The notes under the pieces are model-generated. The model saw nothing but the letters and a program-made list of their open reading frames with translations. It searched no databases and had not been told where the DNA came from. From contig NZ_FRCZ01000001.1 in the NCBI RefSeq assembly GCF_900143085.1, forward strand, positions 1,054,001 to 1,118,000: 64,000 nt of DNA, read 5' to 3'. This document shows positions 36,370 to 44,482 of this stretch, in pieces. The position numbers and the translations under genes were made by a program. The stretch comes from Gracilibacillus kekensis (GTDB taxonomy: Bacteria > Bacillota > Bacilli > Bacillales > Amphibacillaceae). Within the stretch, counting starts at the first letter, position 1. Every line of letters starts with the position of its first letter.

Positions 36370-36942
36370 ATGAATATTGAGCATATTTGGGAGGAATTTT
36401 ACAACCCATTAAAAGGTTTTATCGCTAAACGCGTGAACAACCCAGCTGACGTTGATGACATTGTACAAAATGTCTTTATTAAAATAGACGCACATATTTC
36501 AGGACTGAAGGATTCACAAAAAGTACGCCCATGGATTTACCAAATTACCCGCCATACGATTATTGACTACTATCGAAAGCAAAAGCCTACCGTTGAACTC
36601 CCTGAAAATTTACAAATATACGATAAAGAGGAAGAGCAAGACTTATCCCATGAATTAACCTCCTGTTTCAAGTCGATGATCGAGCAATTACCTGACATCT
36701 ACAGAGAAGCCATTAAATTAACCGAATTAGAAGGGATGACCCAAAAACAATTAAGCACACAGCTTAATATGTCCTTTTCCGGAGCGAAATCGAGAGTCCA
36801 ACGTGGTCGGCAGAAATTAAAAGAGTTACTCACAGCTTGTTGTCACATTGAAGCTGACTGTTACGGCAATATTATCGATTATCAAAAAGTTGATCATAGT
36901 AAGGATAATTGTGGGTCAGAGAAATCATGTGAATGTCATTAG
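36370..36942 (+). CDS. sigZ: SigZ-like ECF RNA polymerase sigma factor with Cys-rich tail
   Basis: 190 residues. Region 2 at about 5-70 (IWEEFYNPLKGFIAKRVNNPADVDDIVQNVFIKI), region 4 at about 105-155 (LPDIYREAIKLTELEGMTQKQLSTQLNMSFSGAKSRVQRGRQKL). After region 4 the protein continues with ACCHIEADCYGNIIDYQ, the SigZ family extension, then a terminal NCGSEKSCECH. That puts six cysteines at about 157, 158, 164, 181, 187 and 189. No anti-sigma gene is adjacent. The tail may itself sense metal or thiol stress (inference). TATGGAGGAA precedes the ATG. Upstream lies a TTGCGT-N17-CGTC motif shared with the two neighbouring transcription units. Confidence 0.85.
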   Translation: MNIEHIWEEFYNPLKGFIAKRVNNPADVDDIVQNVFIKIDAHISGLKDSQKVRPWIYQITRHTIIDYYRKQKPTVELPENLQIYDKEEEQDLSHELTSCFKSMIEQLPDIYREAIKLTELEGMTQKQLSTQLNMSFSGAKSRVQRGRQKLKELLTACCHIEADCYGNIIDYQKVDHSKDNCGSEKSCECH

Positions 36943-36949
36943 CTTCATC

Positions 36950-36975
36950 TTGCGTCCTTTTTAAAATCCATCGTC
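36950..36975 (+). promoter_or_regulatory. Candidate SigZ-dependent promoter of the Cys-rich gene
   Basis: TTGCGT (36950-36955), 16 bases, CGTC (36972-36975), with TTCTAGGG after it; the oxidoreductase promoter has CTCTAAG in the same place. It lies immediately after the sigma gene stop and 45 bases before the small gene's ATG. A 7-bp inverted repeat TCGTCTT/AAGACGA spans 36971-37004. Confidence 0.6.
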
Positions 36976-37019
36976 TTCTAGGGTGTAACATCCTACAAAG
37001 ACGAATGGAGGGAATCAAT

Positions 37020-37202
37020 ATGAGTAAAGAATTGGAAAAAACATTACAGACAAACGATGCAGAAGGTTGTTGTGGAGGTCCCGCACCATCTGACACAGAC
37101 GCATGCTGTGTCGATGACGCAAACGCAAAAGCAGCCGGTGACGACGGATGCGGATGCGACTCAACACCTAAGGAATCACCAAACACAAGCAGCTGTTGCT
37201 AA
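37020..37202 (+). CDS. Small Cys-rich protein (8 Cys in 60 residues)
   Basis: The ATG at 37020 follows GGAGGGAATCAAT and starts a 60-residue acidic protein with cysteines at 17, 18, 29, 30, 44, 46, 59 and 60 (EGCCGGPAPSD, DACCVDDANAKAAGD, GCGCD, terminal CC). No signal peptide. The spacing of CC, CC, CxC, CC suggests binding of thiophilic metal or metalloid such as As(III), Cd, Hg or Zn. It resembles Cys-rich tails I associate with arsenic-related flavoproteins of other bacteria. An upstream in-frame ATG at 36933 overlaps the sigma gene and has no ribosome binding site. A SigZ-type promoter precedes it. Confidence 0.78.
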   Translation: MSKELEKTLQTNDAEGCCGGPAPSDTDACCVDDANAKAAGDDGCGCDSTPKESPNTSSCC

Positions 37203-37206
37203 CGGA

Positions 37207-37268
37207 GTGAAACATGGGTGAAACATGGGGACGGTTCTGCTGTTTCATTTTTAACAGCTACCGTCCCC
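37207..37268 (+). repeat. REP-like element 1 (GGGGACGGTTCTG type)
   Basis: GTGAAACATGGGTGAAACAT then GGGGACGGTTCTGCTGTTTCA and, after a short loop, the complement ACCGTCCCC. The stem pairs 37227-37235 with 37260-37268 and CTGTT with AACAG inside. It starts five bases after the Cys-rich gene stop and could terminate it. Related copies at 37698-37743 and 41037-41067. Confidence 0.8.
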
Positions 37269-37293
37269 CTGCTTCTTTTATATTTGCTAGAGA

Positions 37294-37593
37294 TCAGATC
37301 ATATAATCAACGACAATCACATCTTCAATAATACCATCTAATTGTTGAACAAACTTTTGATGTGCAGGATGAGGACCATATGCCTGCAGGGCTTCTTTTG
37401 ATTCAAAAGTAACTCTTAAACCTATAGAATAGCCATTTGCACGATCTACTTCTTCCGTCACATTACGCCCTGTAGTTAAATCAATAATACCAGGTACAAC
37501 ATCCTTTAAGGATTTCAACTGATTGATAAGTTCTTGTTCTTTTTTCTGTGATAATTCCTCGTTAAACTTAAAAACAACTAAGTGCTCGTACAT
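37294..37593 (-). CDS. Dabb family (stress-responsive A/B barrel) protein
   Basis: 99 residues, a single Dabb ferredoxin-like domain (YEHLVVFKFNEELSQKKEQELINQLKSL at the start, SKEALQAYGPHPAHQKFV at 68-85). Such proteins dimerise into an alpha/beta barrel; function in Bacilli is unknown. AGGAGG precedes the ATG. Confidence 0.9.
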   Translation of the reverse strand: MYEHLVVFKFNEELSQKKEQELINQLKSLKDVVPGIIDLTTGRNVTEEVDRANGYSIGLRVTFESKEALQAYGPHPAHQKFVQQLDGIIEDVIVVDYMI

Positions 37594-37697
37594 CTTAATA
37601 ACCTCCTATTTAATTGAATACATTATGCTATTTAGCTAAGCTATGAACTCTTCCATTTCTCCAATCACTGTATTTTATGTTTTTCCCTAGAGTCCAA

Positions 37698-37743
37698 TGA
37701 AACAGGAGAACCGTCCCCATGTTTCATGTTTCACATGTTTCAC
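37698..37743 (-). repeat. REP-like element 2 (inverted relative to element 1)
   Basis: On the minus strand, GTGAAACATGTGAAACATGA then AACATGGGGACGGTTCTCC and TGTTTCA. Its first bases (GTGA) supply the TGA stop of the EamA transporter gene at 37740-37742. Same family as 37207 and 41037. Confidence 0.78.
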
Positions 37744-38600
37744 GGCTTGGCTCGTGGCAAGCTCAACAAACTCATCCCCATCAGAAATAAACATGCTCCT
37801 GCAATCACATAGGTAGTGATTGGTTCTCCAAAAAATAGCCATGCCCATAATAACGAAAATAACACACTGGTGTTCGTTAAGATTGCCGCTAATAAGAACG
37901 AGACATGTTTCAAGGCATTTGCATAGATAATAAAGCTAATACCGGTGATCAAGCCTAGCATAAGTAAGGCAATAACAGTCATCATACTGAAATCACCAGA
38001 CCATTCTAACTGCGTAGGGACAGGAATAATGGCTAAAAAACTACACCATAAGAAAATCGAGACATTCATATCAATTGATGACATGTTTTTGCCTAATACT
38101 TTCTGGCTGGCAAAGTGGAAGCTTGCACCGAAGGCAGAAATTGCAAAGATAAGCGTCAGCATTAAATCGAATTCTAACAATTCATCAAAAGATAACCCAT
38201 TCCATGTGATGACTAAAACACCAGATAAACATAAGGCAATCGCCGCCCAAGAACGCGCTGTTGCTCGTTCCTTGAAATAAAAAATAGAGAATAATAACAT
38301 AAAAATCGTCATAAAAGGTGTTACTAAAATTTGTTCATAGGCATACCCAACCGAGACACCATAATTCTCGAATAAGTAATTGATCACCTTACCGAGTGCC
38401 CCGAACCAAATCCATTTCGATCTCCACGAAATGTGAACCTTGCGTTTATTAACGACTAAAAACAAAATCAAAAATAATACACCTAAACCAAAGCGCAAAA
38501 AGGTAATCGTGTAACTATCTAATGAAAAGGATGCCGTTTTGACAAGAATTCCGACAAAGCTCCACATTAATGTGCTTAATAAAAGAAGAAAAACGCCCAT
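37740..38600 (-). CDS. EamA/DMT family transporter
   Basis: 286 residues with ten membrane helices in two EamA halves (GVFLLLLSTLMWSFVGILVKTA and FGASFHFASQKVLGKNMSSID). Inner-membrane exporter or importer of small metabolites, substrate unknown. The C-terminus SLPRAKP-stop borders directly on a REP-like element, whose GTGA forms the stop codon. No obvious operon partner. Confidence 0.88.
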   Translation of the reverse strand: MGVFLLLLSTLMWSFVGILVKTASFSLDSYTITFLRFGLGVLFLILFLVVNKRKVHISWRSKWIWFGALGKVINYLFENYGVSVGYAYEQILVTPFMTIFMLLFSIFYFKERATARSWAAIALCLSGVLVITWNGLSFDELLEFDLMLTLIFAISAFGASFHFASQKVLGKNMSSIDMNVSIFLWCSFLAIIPVPTQLEWSGDFSMMTVIALLMLGLITGISFIIYANALKHVSFLLAAILTNTSVLFSLLWAWLFFGEPITTYVIAGACLFLMGMSLLSLPRAKP

Positions 38601-38651
38601 TTGTAATAAATCCCTTCATGTTGTTCGCTCACTTAAATTTTATAGATTCGA

Positions 38652-39533
38652 TTAATCAATCGACGTTTTCGCGCCAAAGATCGTTGTATATCCACTTATG
38701 GATTGAAGTACTCGTTCCGCTTCCTCATCATTCATAGTACCAAAACGTTCGACTGCATCAACAATTTTCGGAAACAGATGGATATCACCTGCACTCGCAA
38801 ATCCTGAAAGTCCAGGAAAAGATAGCACAAAATGTACACAAGCATCAATCACTTTCTGCTGATCAAACGGTTCATACCATGTGGCATAATCTCGTTGTTG
38901 ATCTTCATCCCATGGTTTTTTTGCAATTGCTTTAATCACTCTTACAGCCACTTCTTGTTTTTTCGCTTCTTCCATTAAAGCGTCAAAATCAGCACGATAT
39001 TCCGGTATCGAATACATATAATAATTAAGTGGTAACAAAACCGTTGCGAAAGGGTACCTTCGTAATGCCTCTAAATGAGTCGCTGGTGCTTGATGACCAT
39101 GCCCAGTAATCCCAATTTCACCTATCACGCCTTCCTCTTTCGCTTCAATTGCTGCTTCAAGCACGCCACCTTTTGCCGTACATTTATCTAATTCTTCGAT
39201 CGTTCCAACCGCATGTAGTTGCAACAAATCAACTGAATCCACCTGCATACGTTCCAATGAGCGGTAAATTTCTGCTTTTGCTTTATCTTTTCTACGCTGG
39301 CCGGTTTTCGTTGCTAAAAAGATATCATTTCTAATTTCACTAATAATCGGACCAAGCCGAACTTCTGCGTCTCCATAATCTGCAGCAACATCAAAGTGAT
39401 TCACACCATTTGCCAAAGCATGTCTAATCGACTGATTCGCTTCCTCCTGTGTGACGTTACCTAAACTTGCTGCCCCAAACATAACAACAGATCCCTCGTA
39501 TTTCATTCTGCCAATTTTTCTTGTAAGCATCAT
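38652..39533 (-). CDS. Aldo/keto reductase
   Basis: 293 residues, NADPH-dependent TIM barrel. Catalytic tetrad visible: Asp and Tyr in NHFDVAADYGDAE, Lys in IFLATKTGQR, His in VDLLQLHAVGT. The family acts on aldehydes, ketones or sugars; substrate not evident. A cre-like sequence (TGAAAGCGTTTTAC on the minus strand) lies about 30 bases upstream. Confidence 0.9.
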   Translation of the reverse strand: MMLTRKIGRMKYEGSVVMFGAASLGNVTQEEANQSIRHALANGVNHFDVAADYGDAEVRLGPIISEIRNDIFLATKTGQRRKDKAKAEIYRSLERMQVDSVDLLQLHAVGTIEELDKCTAKGGVLEAAIEAKEEGVIGEIGITGHGHQAPATHLEALRRYPFATVLLPLNYYMYSIPEYRADFDALMEEAKKQEVAVRVIKAIAKKPWDEDQQRDYATWYEPFDQQKVIDACVHFVLSFPGLSGFASAGDIHLFPKIVDAVERFGTMNDEEAERVLQSISGYTTIFGAKTSID

Positions 39534-39548
39534 TGCTCCTCCTTGCTC

Positions 39549-39562
39549 ATTTTATGTAAAAC
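39549..39562 (-). promoter_or_regulatory. cre-like site upstream of the aldo/keto reductase
   Basis: On the minus strand TGAAAGCGTTTTAC matches the CcpA consensus except at the end. It lies just before the start codon region. Weak. Confidence 0.4.
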
Positions 39563-39812
39563 GCTTTCAAATTTGTTATATCTTATTCTACTAAAATTTC
39601 AGAGCAACATCGACAATAATGCCTATCTGTCGTTTTGCTCGCCCGATCTGAAAAAGTTTTATTTTAACATGGCAGGGTACTTTACACTATAAGTTGATGT
39701 AAAGATTAAGAAGCAATTCTGTAATAAGTATTTTACTCTGATATACTTATTTAGTATTGCGATTAAAAATTCTAGTAGATCACTACTAATTCGAAAGAGG
39801 TTAAACCATCTT

Positions 39813-41069
39813 ATGATACTTCTGTTTTTTTACTTGTTCTTGGCACTAGGTATATCCTTTCTATGTTCGATTCTCGAAGCGGTCTTTCTTTCCACAACCC
39901 CTTCGTTTTTGAATGTGAAAGCAGAGGATGGCAATAAACGTGCCAAGCTTTTCCTTAATATGAAAGAAAATGTCGATCGACCCCTGTCCGCGATTCTAAC
40001 ACTTAATACCATCGCCCATACAGTTGGTGCTTCCGGTGTCGGGGCACAAGCAACAAAAGTTTTTGGCGAGGCCTATTTTGGGGTAGTCTCTGCTGTTCTA
40101 ACGATCCTTATCCTTGTCGTTTCAGAAATCATCCCGAAAACACTTGGTGCAAGATATTGGAAAAGTATGGCTTTAATATCGGGGCAGATAATTCAATACT
40201 TAATTTATTTGACGTATCCATTGGTGATCGTATCGGAATTCATTACGAAAATAATATCGAAAAACTCTGATGATGAGCAAACAACTACAAGTAGAGAAGA
40301 ATTAGCGATGTTGGCAGATGTAGGGACAAAAGAAGGCGTTTTTGAAGAAGATGAGAATAAAATCATCCAAGGTACGATTAAGCGCTGGGCAGTCAAGGTA
40401 AGCGAAGTGATGACACATCGAACCGAGATTATTGCCCTTTCTACCGAATCAACCTTAGAAGAAGTTGTAGCTGTGGTTGATGAAGAAAAATTTTCAAGAA
40501 TACCCGTATATGAAGACAATATTGATAATGTGGTCGGAATACTTCATGCCAAAGACCTTATCCAATATCTAAATGAATCGCATAATCCTGATGATTTTAA
40601 TGTGATGAATTTCTGCAGAAAACCTTATATCGCACCGATGTTTAAAACATTGGATCAATTATTTAAAGACTTTCAGACAAACAAAATTCACATCGCCATC
40701 ATCATCGACGAATTTGGCGGAACAGCGGGGATTGTTACCCTCGAAGACTTACTCGAGGAAATTGTTGGTGAGATCTTTGATGAAGATGATGAAATCATTA
40801 CAGATATCACAAAAATCGATGACAACACCTACTATGTTAACGGAAGTATAGACTTGGATGACGTTGTCGATTATTTTAACGTATCACTTCCAATCGACGA
40901 GTATGAAACACTGAATGGATTTATCCTAGGACAAATCGGACGTATTCCCGCAGTTGGCGACAAAGACTCCATCGAGTACGAAGGCTTAGTCTTCAAAATC
41001 GAAGAAGTAGACGGAAGAATGATATCAAAAGTGAAAGTGAAACACGGGGACGGTTCTGCTGTTTCATAG
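39813..41069 (+). CDS. CNNM/CorC (HlyC/CorC) family membrane protein with CBS domains
   Basis: 418 residues: DUF21/CNNM membrane domain (about 1-175), two CBS domains (about 195-315, VSEVMTHRTEIIALS and CRKPYIAPMFKTLDQLFKDF) and a C-terminal CorC_HlyC domain (about 330-410). Linked to Mg2+ efflux or homeostasis. The last ten codons (KHGDGSAVS) are encoded by a REP-like element, so the native C-terminus was replaced or extended. GAAAGAGG precedes the ATG. Confidence 0.9.
   Translation: MILLFFYLFLALGISFLCSILEAVFLSTTPSFLNVKAEDGNKRAKLFLNMKENVDRPLSAILTLNTIAHTVGASGVGAQATKVFGEAYFGVVSAVLTILILVVSEIIPKTLGARYWKSMALISGQIIQYLIYLTYPLVIVSEFITKIISKNSDDEQTTTSREELAMLADVGTKEGVFEEDENKIIQGTIKRWAVKVSEVMTHRTEIIALSTESTLEEVVAVVDEEKFSRIPVYEDNIDNVVGILHAKDLIQYLNESHNPDDFNVMNFCRKPYIAPMFKTLDQLFKDFQTNKIHIAIIIDEFGGTAGIVTLEDLLEEIVGEIFDEDDEIITDITKIDDNTYYVNGSIDLDDVVDYFNVSLPIDEYETLNGFILGQIGRIPAVGDKDSIEYEGLVFKIEEVDGRMISKVKVKHGDGSAVS
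41037..41067 (+). repeat. REP-like element 3, overlapping the CNNM gene end
   Basis: GTGAAACAC then GGGGACGGTTCTGCTGTTTCA, matching elements 1 and 2. It lies in frame within the last codons of the CNNM gene and runs directly into the related element at 41069. Confidence 0.85.
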
Positions 41070-41125
41070 GGGGACAAGGGGACAGGTTCCTCGTCCGCTT
41101 TAAAACCTGGAAAAGCCACGAAAAC
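41069..41125 (+). repeat. GGGACAAGGGGACAGG element with Rpn-gene 3' flank, copy 1
   Basis: Contains GGGACAAGGGGACAGGTTCC and CGTCC, then TTTAAAACCT and GGAAAAGCCACGAAAAC. The whole 57 bases recur at 44411-44466 with few changes. There the right half is the terminator arm of the Rpn nuclease gene; here the other arm is missing. Confidence 0.85.
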
Positions 41126-41224
41126 GGTGTTGAACAAAAAGAGCATACGAAAGGTGTCTGATATAAGATAGGACAGCATATGCGGACTTCGTATTATTCA
41201 ACCCACCTATTTCACCTTAATAAA

Positions 41225-41258
41225 AGAGAAACCAAATCATTTAAGATTTGGTTTCTCT
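41225..41258 (-). terminator. Terminator between CNNM and PAP2 genes
   Basis: Perfect 14-bp stem AGAGAAACCAAATC/GATTTGGTTTCTCT with a 6-base loop. On the minus strand it is followed by TTTTATT, so it best serves the PAP2 gene; it may stop transcription from the left too. Confidence 0.78.
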
Positions 41259-41350
41259 AATTAATATGATATTTTCAAACCAATCTCTAGATAAAGTGAG
41301 ACCATGATCAGTGGTGGTACTTGAACCTTGAAGTGGAACACTTACAACGA

Positions 41351-44293
41351 TTACGCTTTTCTTCTTCTCATGAAGAGAAAGAAGACGCCACTTAAAAAGA
41401 GTAATAACCCTGCTAATAAGTACTGATAGATCGTAGTGGCAGTTTCCGGTAGTTTTTGTCCGTTGTCCGTTACAGGCTGTTGTTCCATCGCTTCCTTTTC
41501 AAAAACGGTATAGGTGCTGAAGTGATCGGTTTGTGCTGTCACGTTTCCATCTTGCCATTCTCCGCCGATTGCTTCCCATTCTTCTAGTTCTGGATTCCAA
41601 TAGAACAGTTGCACCTGATCTTTATCATTTACTTTGTCGCTATCAACAGAAAAAGTCAGTGTCACTTTTTCGTCGAAGGTATCCAATCGTGTTTCGCCTT
41701 GTTTGATTTCAAAGTCATAGACCACACTTAATGCTTGATCGATGTCAGCTAAACGATCTAACTGGATGGTTGCTACCTCGGATGCATTAGTGAAATTGGA
41801 GGCAGCCAGTTGCAAGCTTACATTTTTCAACTGAATGATGACCGTTATTCGATGTTCCTTCAGCCATTTTGTTTGATCAGAAGAAAATGCTAGATTAACA
41901 GAATCATTATGATCACGTAAATCGATCCATAATTCACCTTGATCAGCTAGCTGATAGAGTGCGTCTGTTTCGATCGTTGCCTCACCATTGGTAACGCCAG
42001 GTGTTAAGGTAACACTAGTTTGTTTCTCTGGATCTTTTGGATCCTCAGGATCTTCCGGGTTAACAGGTGCTTCGGGATCTTCAGGATTTGGTGTAACTGG
42101 ATCAGAAGTATCGACTGCTTTGATTTCTGCAACGACACTATTATTATTATAAGTGACAGTTACCTCGTAATCATCCGCAGTTACATTATCGAATGTACCG
42201 TTCACCTTGTCAGCAGTCATTAAAGTAATAGTTGCTTCCTTGTCTATTTCATAATGAGAAAGATCCAAATTCAGATCCCCTCCATCAAGGTATACAAGGC
42301 CATCTACATTTACTTGAGTATTGTCATTATCCAATGCAATATCTAGGTTCCCAGCTTCCATTGTAAAGTTACCATTTAAATTCAGAGGTTCATCTACATT
42401 AACCAAAACCGCACCATTTTCTACATAAAGATCACCTTCACCAAAAGCAGTAGCAGAAGTAGCTTCTAGCGTTCCTTCTTGTAGCAATGTCCCTCCTGAA
42501 TAACTATTATTTCCTGTCAATGTAAGTGTTCCTGTCCCTTGCTTGGTAAGCATACCATTTCCCGTTATATCATTTCTCCACCAATCATGGGCATTAAATC
42601 TTCCTTTTGAAGCATCCATATCCACTGTTACATTGTTTAAAAACGCACCATATCCATCAGATGCTGTTACCAAATCAATTCGTCCCCAACCATTTGATTC
42701 GTCTATTACAGGGTAGCCTGATTCAATTTCAGTGGTATACAATACTTCTCTACGCTGTTGATCGGTCAAATAAGGCTGGCGAGTTTCCAATAAAACTTCA
42801 GCCCCTTTAGGTACTACAGGGTCCAAACCTTTTGTGCCTGTTTGAGGTAATCCGTATGTAAGTTTTTCCCGGTAAAATGCTTTATTTGCGTCATGATCTT
42901 CCCACTTTTCTTTATCGTACGCACTTTCAAACGTATAATCCTCTGTTACTGTATGTGCATATTCGTACAAGCTCATTTCTTTTGATGCTGCTAATTCACC
43001 GAATACTTCTCCAGCATTTGAATAAGCCTTATTTAATACCTCTTGGTTTTCTGAAAGATTGTATGCATAGGCAGTCATTGCAGTAGATTGTATTCTAGCT
43101 CCTATAACATCAAGTGGAGAGTGCATACCGCTCATTATTCTATTTTCTCCCATTTGAGCTGCTCTTGTTAAAAATTCAGCATATCTTTCCGGTGTTGCGT
43201 ATGCAAATCCAAATGTTGACAAATATGCTGCACTTGTATGTCCACTTGGAAAAGCTCCGTCTTTGCCTCTCCCATCTTCTGCTTTTCTTTTTACATATTC
43301 TAATGCAGGAATTACTTCCACATTCGTTTCATATTGCTGGTAATGTCTTTCTCCCGTTTCTTTTTTACCGCCTGAAGGTAATACTTCTGTTGTACTTTCA
43401 CCATTGCCGATGGTGGTCCATTGCGGTAAACCATTCTCATCCACCACTTCTTTTACCTCGCCATTTGAATTCATTCTGTAAGGTCTTGGAGAAGAGAAAA
43501 AGTACTTAGAAGGATTTGATGAGGAAGGGTTTCTAAATCTAATTAAATGAACTAAATCCATCGCATCTGCAAGTTCAGATTCCTCCCATTGCCCCATCCC
43601 TTGGGCTTGGTCTTCAACAGTCGCTTCTTCCAATACTTTATTCATGTCGTCTACTGATCTGACAACACTTGTGATCGGATTAACGATATCCACGTAATCA
43701 TTAGCTAAAGGTCCATAAGCATCCATCATACTATATACCTTATCTCTTTGATCATCATAATAGGCAGCTAACGCTTCTTCATCCGTTCTGTTTTTAGTAA
43801 CCTTTTCTACATATTTTATATTAGCTATCCAAGTCTCTGAATCTCTAATTTCTTCGTTAGCATATGTTTTTTTATCCGCAACTATCTTTGTTTCATCATT
43901 TTTATACCCATCAAAATAAACGGTAGGTCCGTCACCATAGTTAGCTACCTCACCATTGGCACCGGGTACAGTTAACGCTGTTCCGTCTCTCCAATCCGGT
44001 TGATTCATAGACCATACTTGATCAAAACCATCTAAAATACTTATAAAAGGATTAGTCGTAGCTATATTCTTTAAGTGAGAATCATTAGCATTCCCACCAT
44101 TATCCACTGCTGGTAAAGGTTGCACGACTTCAGGAGGGTTTGTATTTATTTTTTCAGTAGTCCCTTGTGGCTTTGAAGGTTTGGCCTCCTCCAGCTCAGC
44201 ATATTGACTGGTGGCCAAAACAGGAAGCTCAAATGAAGATATAGTCAGTACTGTAAGCAATAGTAGTATCGATATTTTTTTCATAAATTTCAT
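41351..44293 (-). CDS. LPXTG-anchored PAP2-family acid phosphatase with autotransporter-type beta repeats
   Basis: 980 residues. Signal peptide (1-27, cleavage near LATS). PAP2/class A acid phosphatase domain at about 110-430 with the triad of motifs KRKAEDGRGKDGAFPSGHTS and NRIMSGMHSPLDVIGAR. Next a segment resembling autotransporter-associated beta strands (GTLTLTGNNSYSGGTLLQEGTLE, about 585-605), an acidic PEDPE linker (about 735-760), another beta domain, a sortase motif LPETA at 948-952, a membrane helix and RRRK. It should be covalently attached to peptidoglycan and hydrolyse phosphomonoesters or lipid phosphates outside. Start after AAAGGAG. Confidence 0.85.
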   Translation of the reverse strand: MKFMKKISILLLLTVLTISSFELPVLATSQYAELEEAKPSKPQGTTEKINTNPPEVVQPLPAVDNGGNANDSHLKNIATTNPFISILDGFDQVWSMNQPDWRDGTALTVPGANGEVANYGDGPTVYFDGYKNDETKIVADKKTYANEEIRDSETWIANIKYVEKVTKNRTDEEALAAYYDDQRDKVYSMMDAYGPLANDYVDIVNPITSVVRSVDDMNKVLEEATVEDQAQGMGQWEESELADAMDLVHLIRFRNPSSSNPSKYFFSSPRPYRMNSNGEVKEVVDENGLPQWTTIGNGESTTEVLPSGGKKETGERHYQQYETNVEVIPALEYVKRKAEDGRGKDGAFPSGHTSAAYLSTFGFAYATPERYAEFLTRAAQMGENRIMSGMHSPLDVIGARIQSTAMTAYAYNLSENQEVLNKAYSNAGEVFGELAASKEMSLYEYAHTVTEDYTFESAYDKEKWEDHDANKAFYREKLTYGLPQTGTKGLDPVVPKGAEVLLETRQPYLTDQQRREVLYTTEIESGYPVIDESNGWGRIDLVTASDGYGAFLNNVTVDMDASKGRFNAHDWWRNDITGNGMLTKQGTGTLTLTGNNSYSGGTLLQEGTLEATSATAFGEGDLYVENGAVLVNVDEPLNLNGNFTMEAGNLDIALDNDNTQVNVDGLVYLDGGDLNLDLSHYEIDKEATITLMTADKVNGTFDNVTADDYEVTVTYNNNSVVAEIKAVDTSDPVTPNPEDPEAPVNPEDPEDPKDPEKQTSVTLTPGVTNGEATIETDALYQLADQGELWIDLRDHNDSVNLAFSSDQTKWLKEHRITVIIQLKNVSLQLAASNFTNASEVATIQLDRLADIDQALSVVYDFEIKQGETRLDTFDEKVTLTFSVDSDKVNDKDQVQLFYWNPELEEWEAIGGEWQDGNVTAQTDHFSTYTVFEKEAMEQQPVTDNGQKLPETATTIYQYLLAGLLLFLSGVFFLFMRRRKA

Positions 44294-44410
44294 ACTTTTT
44301 TATTTCTCCTTTTCTCCTACATATTTTTGAAACATATAACCACACTTGTTACACTATAAAGAATGTATATTAGAGAAATTTAGGAGAACTGTTAAAATTC
44401 CGTAAATTTG

Positions 44411-44466
44411 AGGGACAAGGGGACAGGTTCCTTGTCCCGATTTAAACCTAGAAAAGCCACGAAAAC
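44411..44466 (+). repeat. GGGACAAGGGGACAGG element, copy 2, beside the Rpn gene
   Basis: Near-identical to 41069-41125, including TTTAAACCT and GAAAAGCCACGAAAAC. GGGACAAGG and CCTTGTCCC form an 8-9-bp stem here. It adjoins the 3' end of the Rpn nuclease gene. Confidence 0.85.
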
Positions 44467-44482
44467 AACTTCGTGGCTTTTT
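44452..44482 (-). terminator. Terminator of the Rpn nuclease gene
   Basis: On the minus strand AAAAAGCCACGAAG, a short loop and TTTTCGTGGCTTTT form a stem of about 12 bp that begins at the stop codon. Confidence 0.75.

Noticed and set aside
36933-37019. Extended N-terminus of the Cys-rich protein
   Set aside because: It overlaps the sigma gene, lacks a ribosome binding site, and covers the candidate promoter; the ATG at 37020 is well placed.
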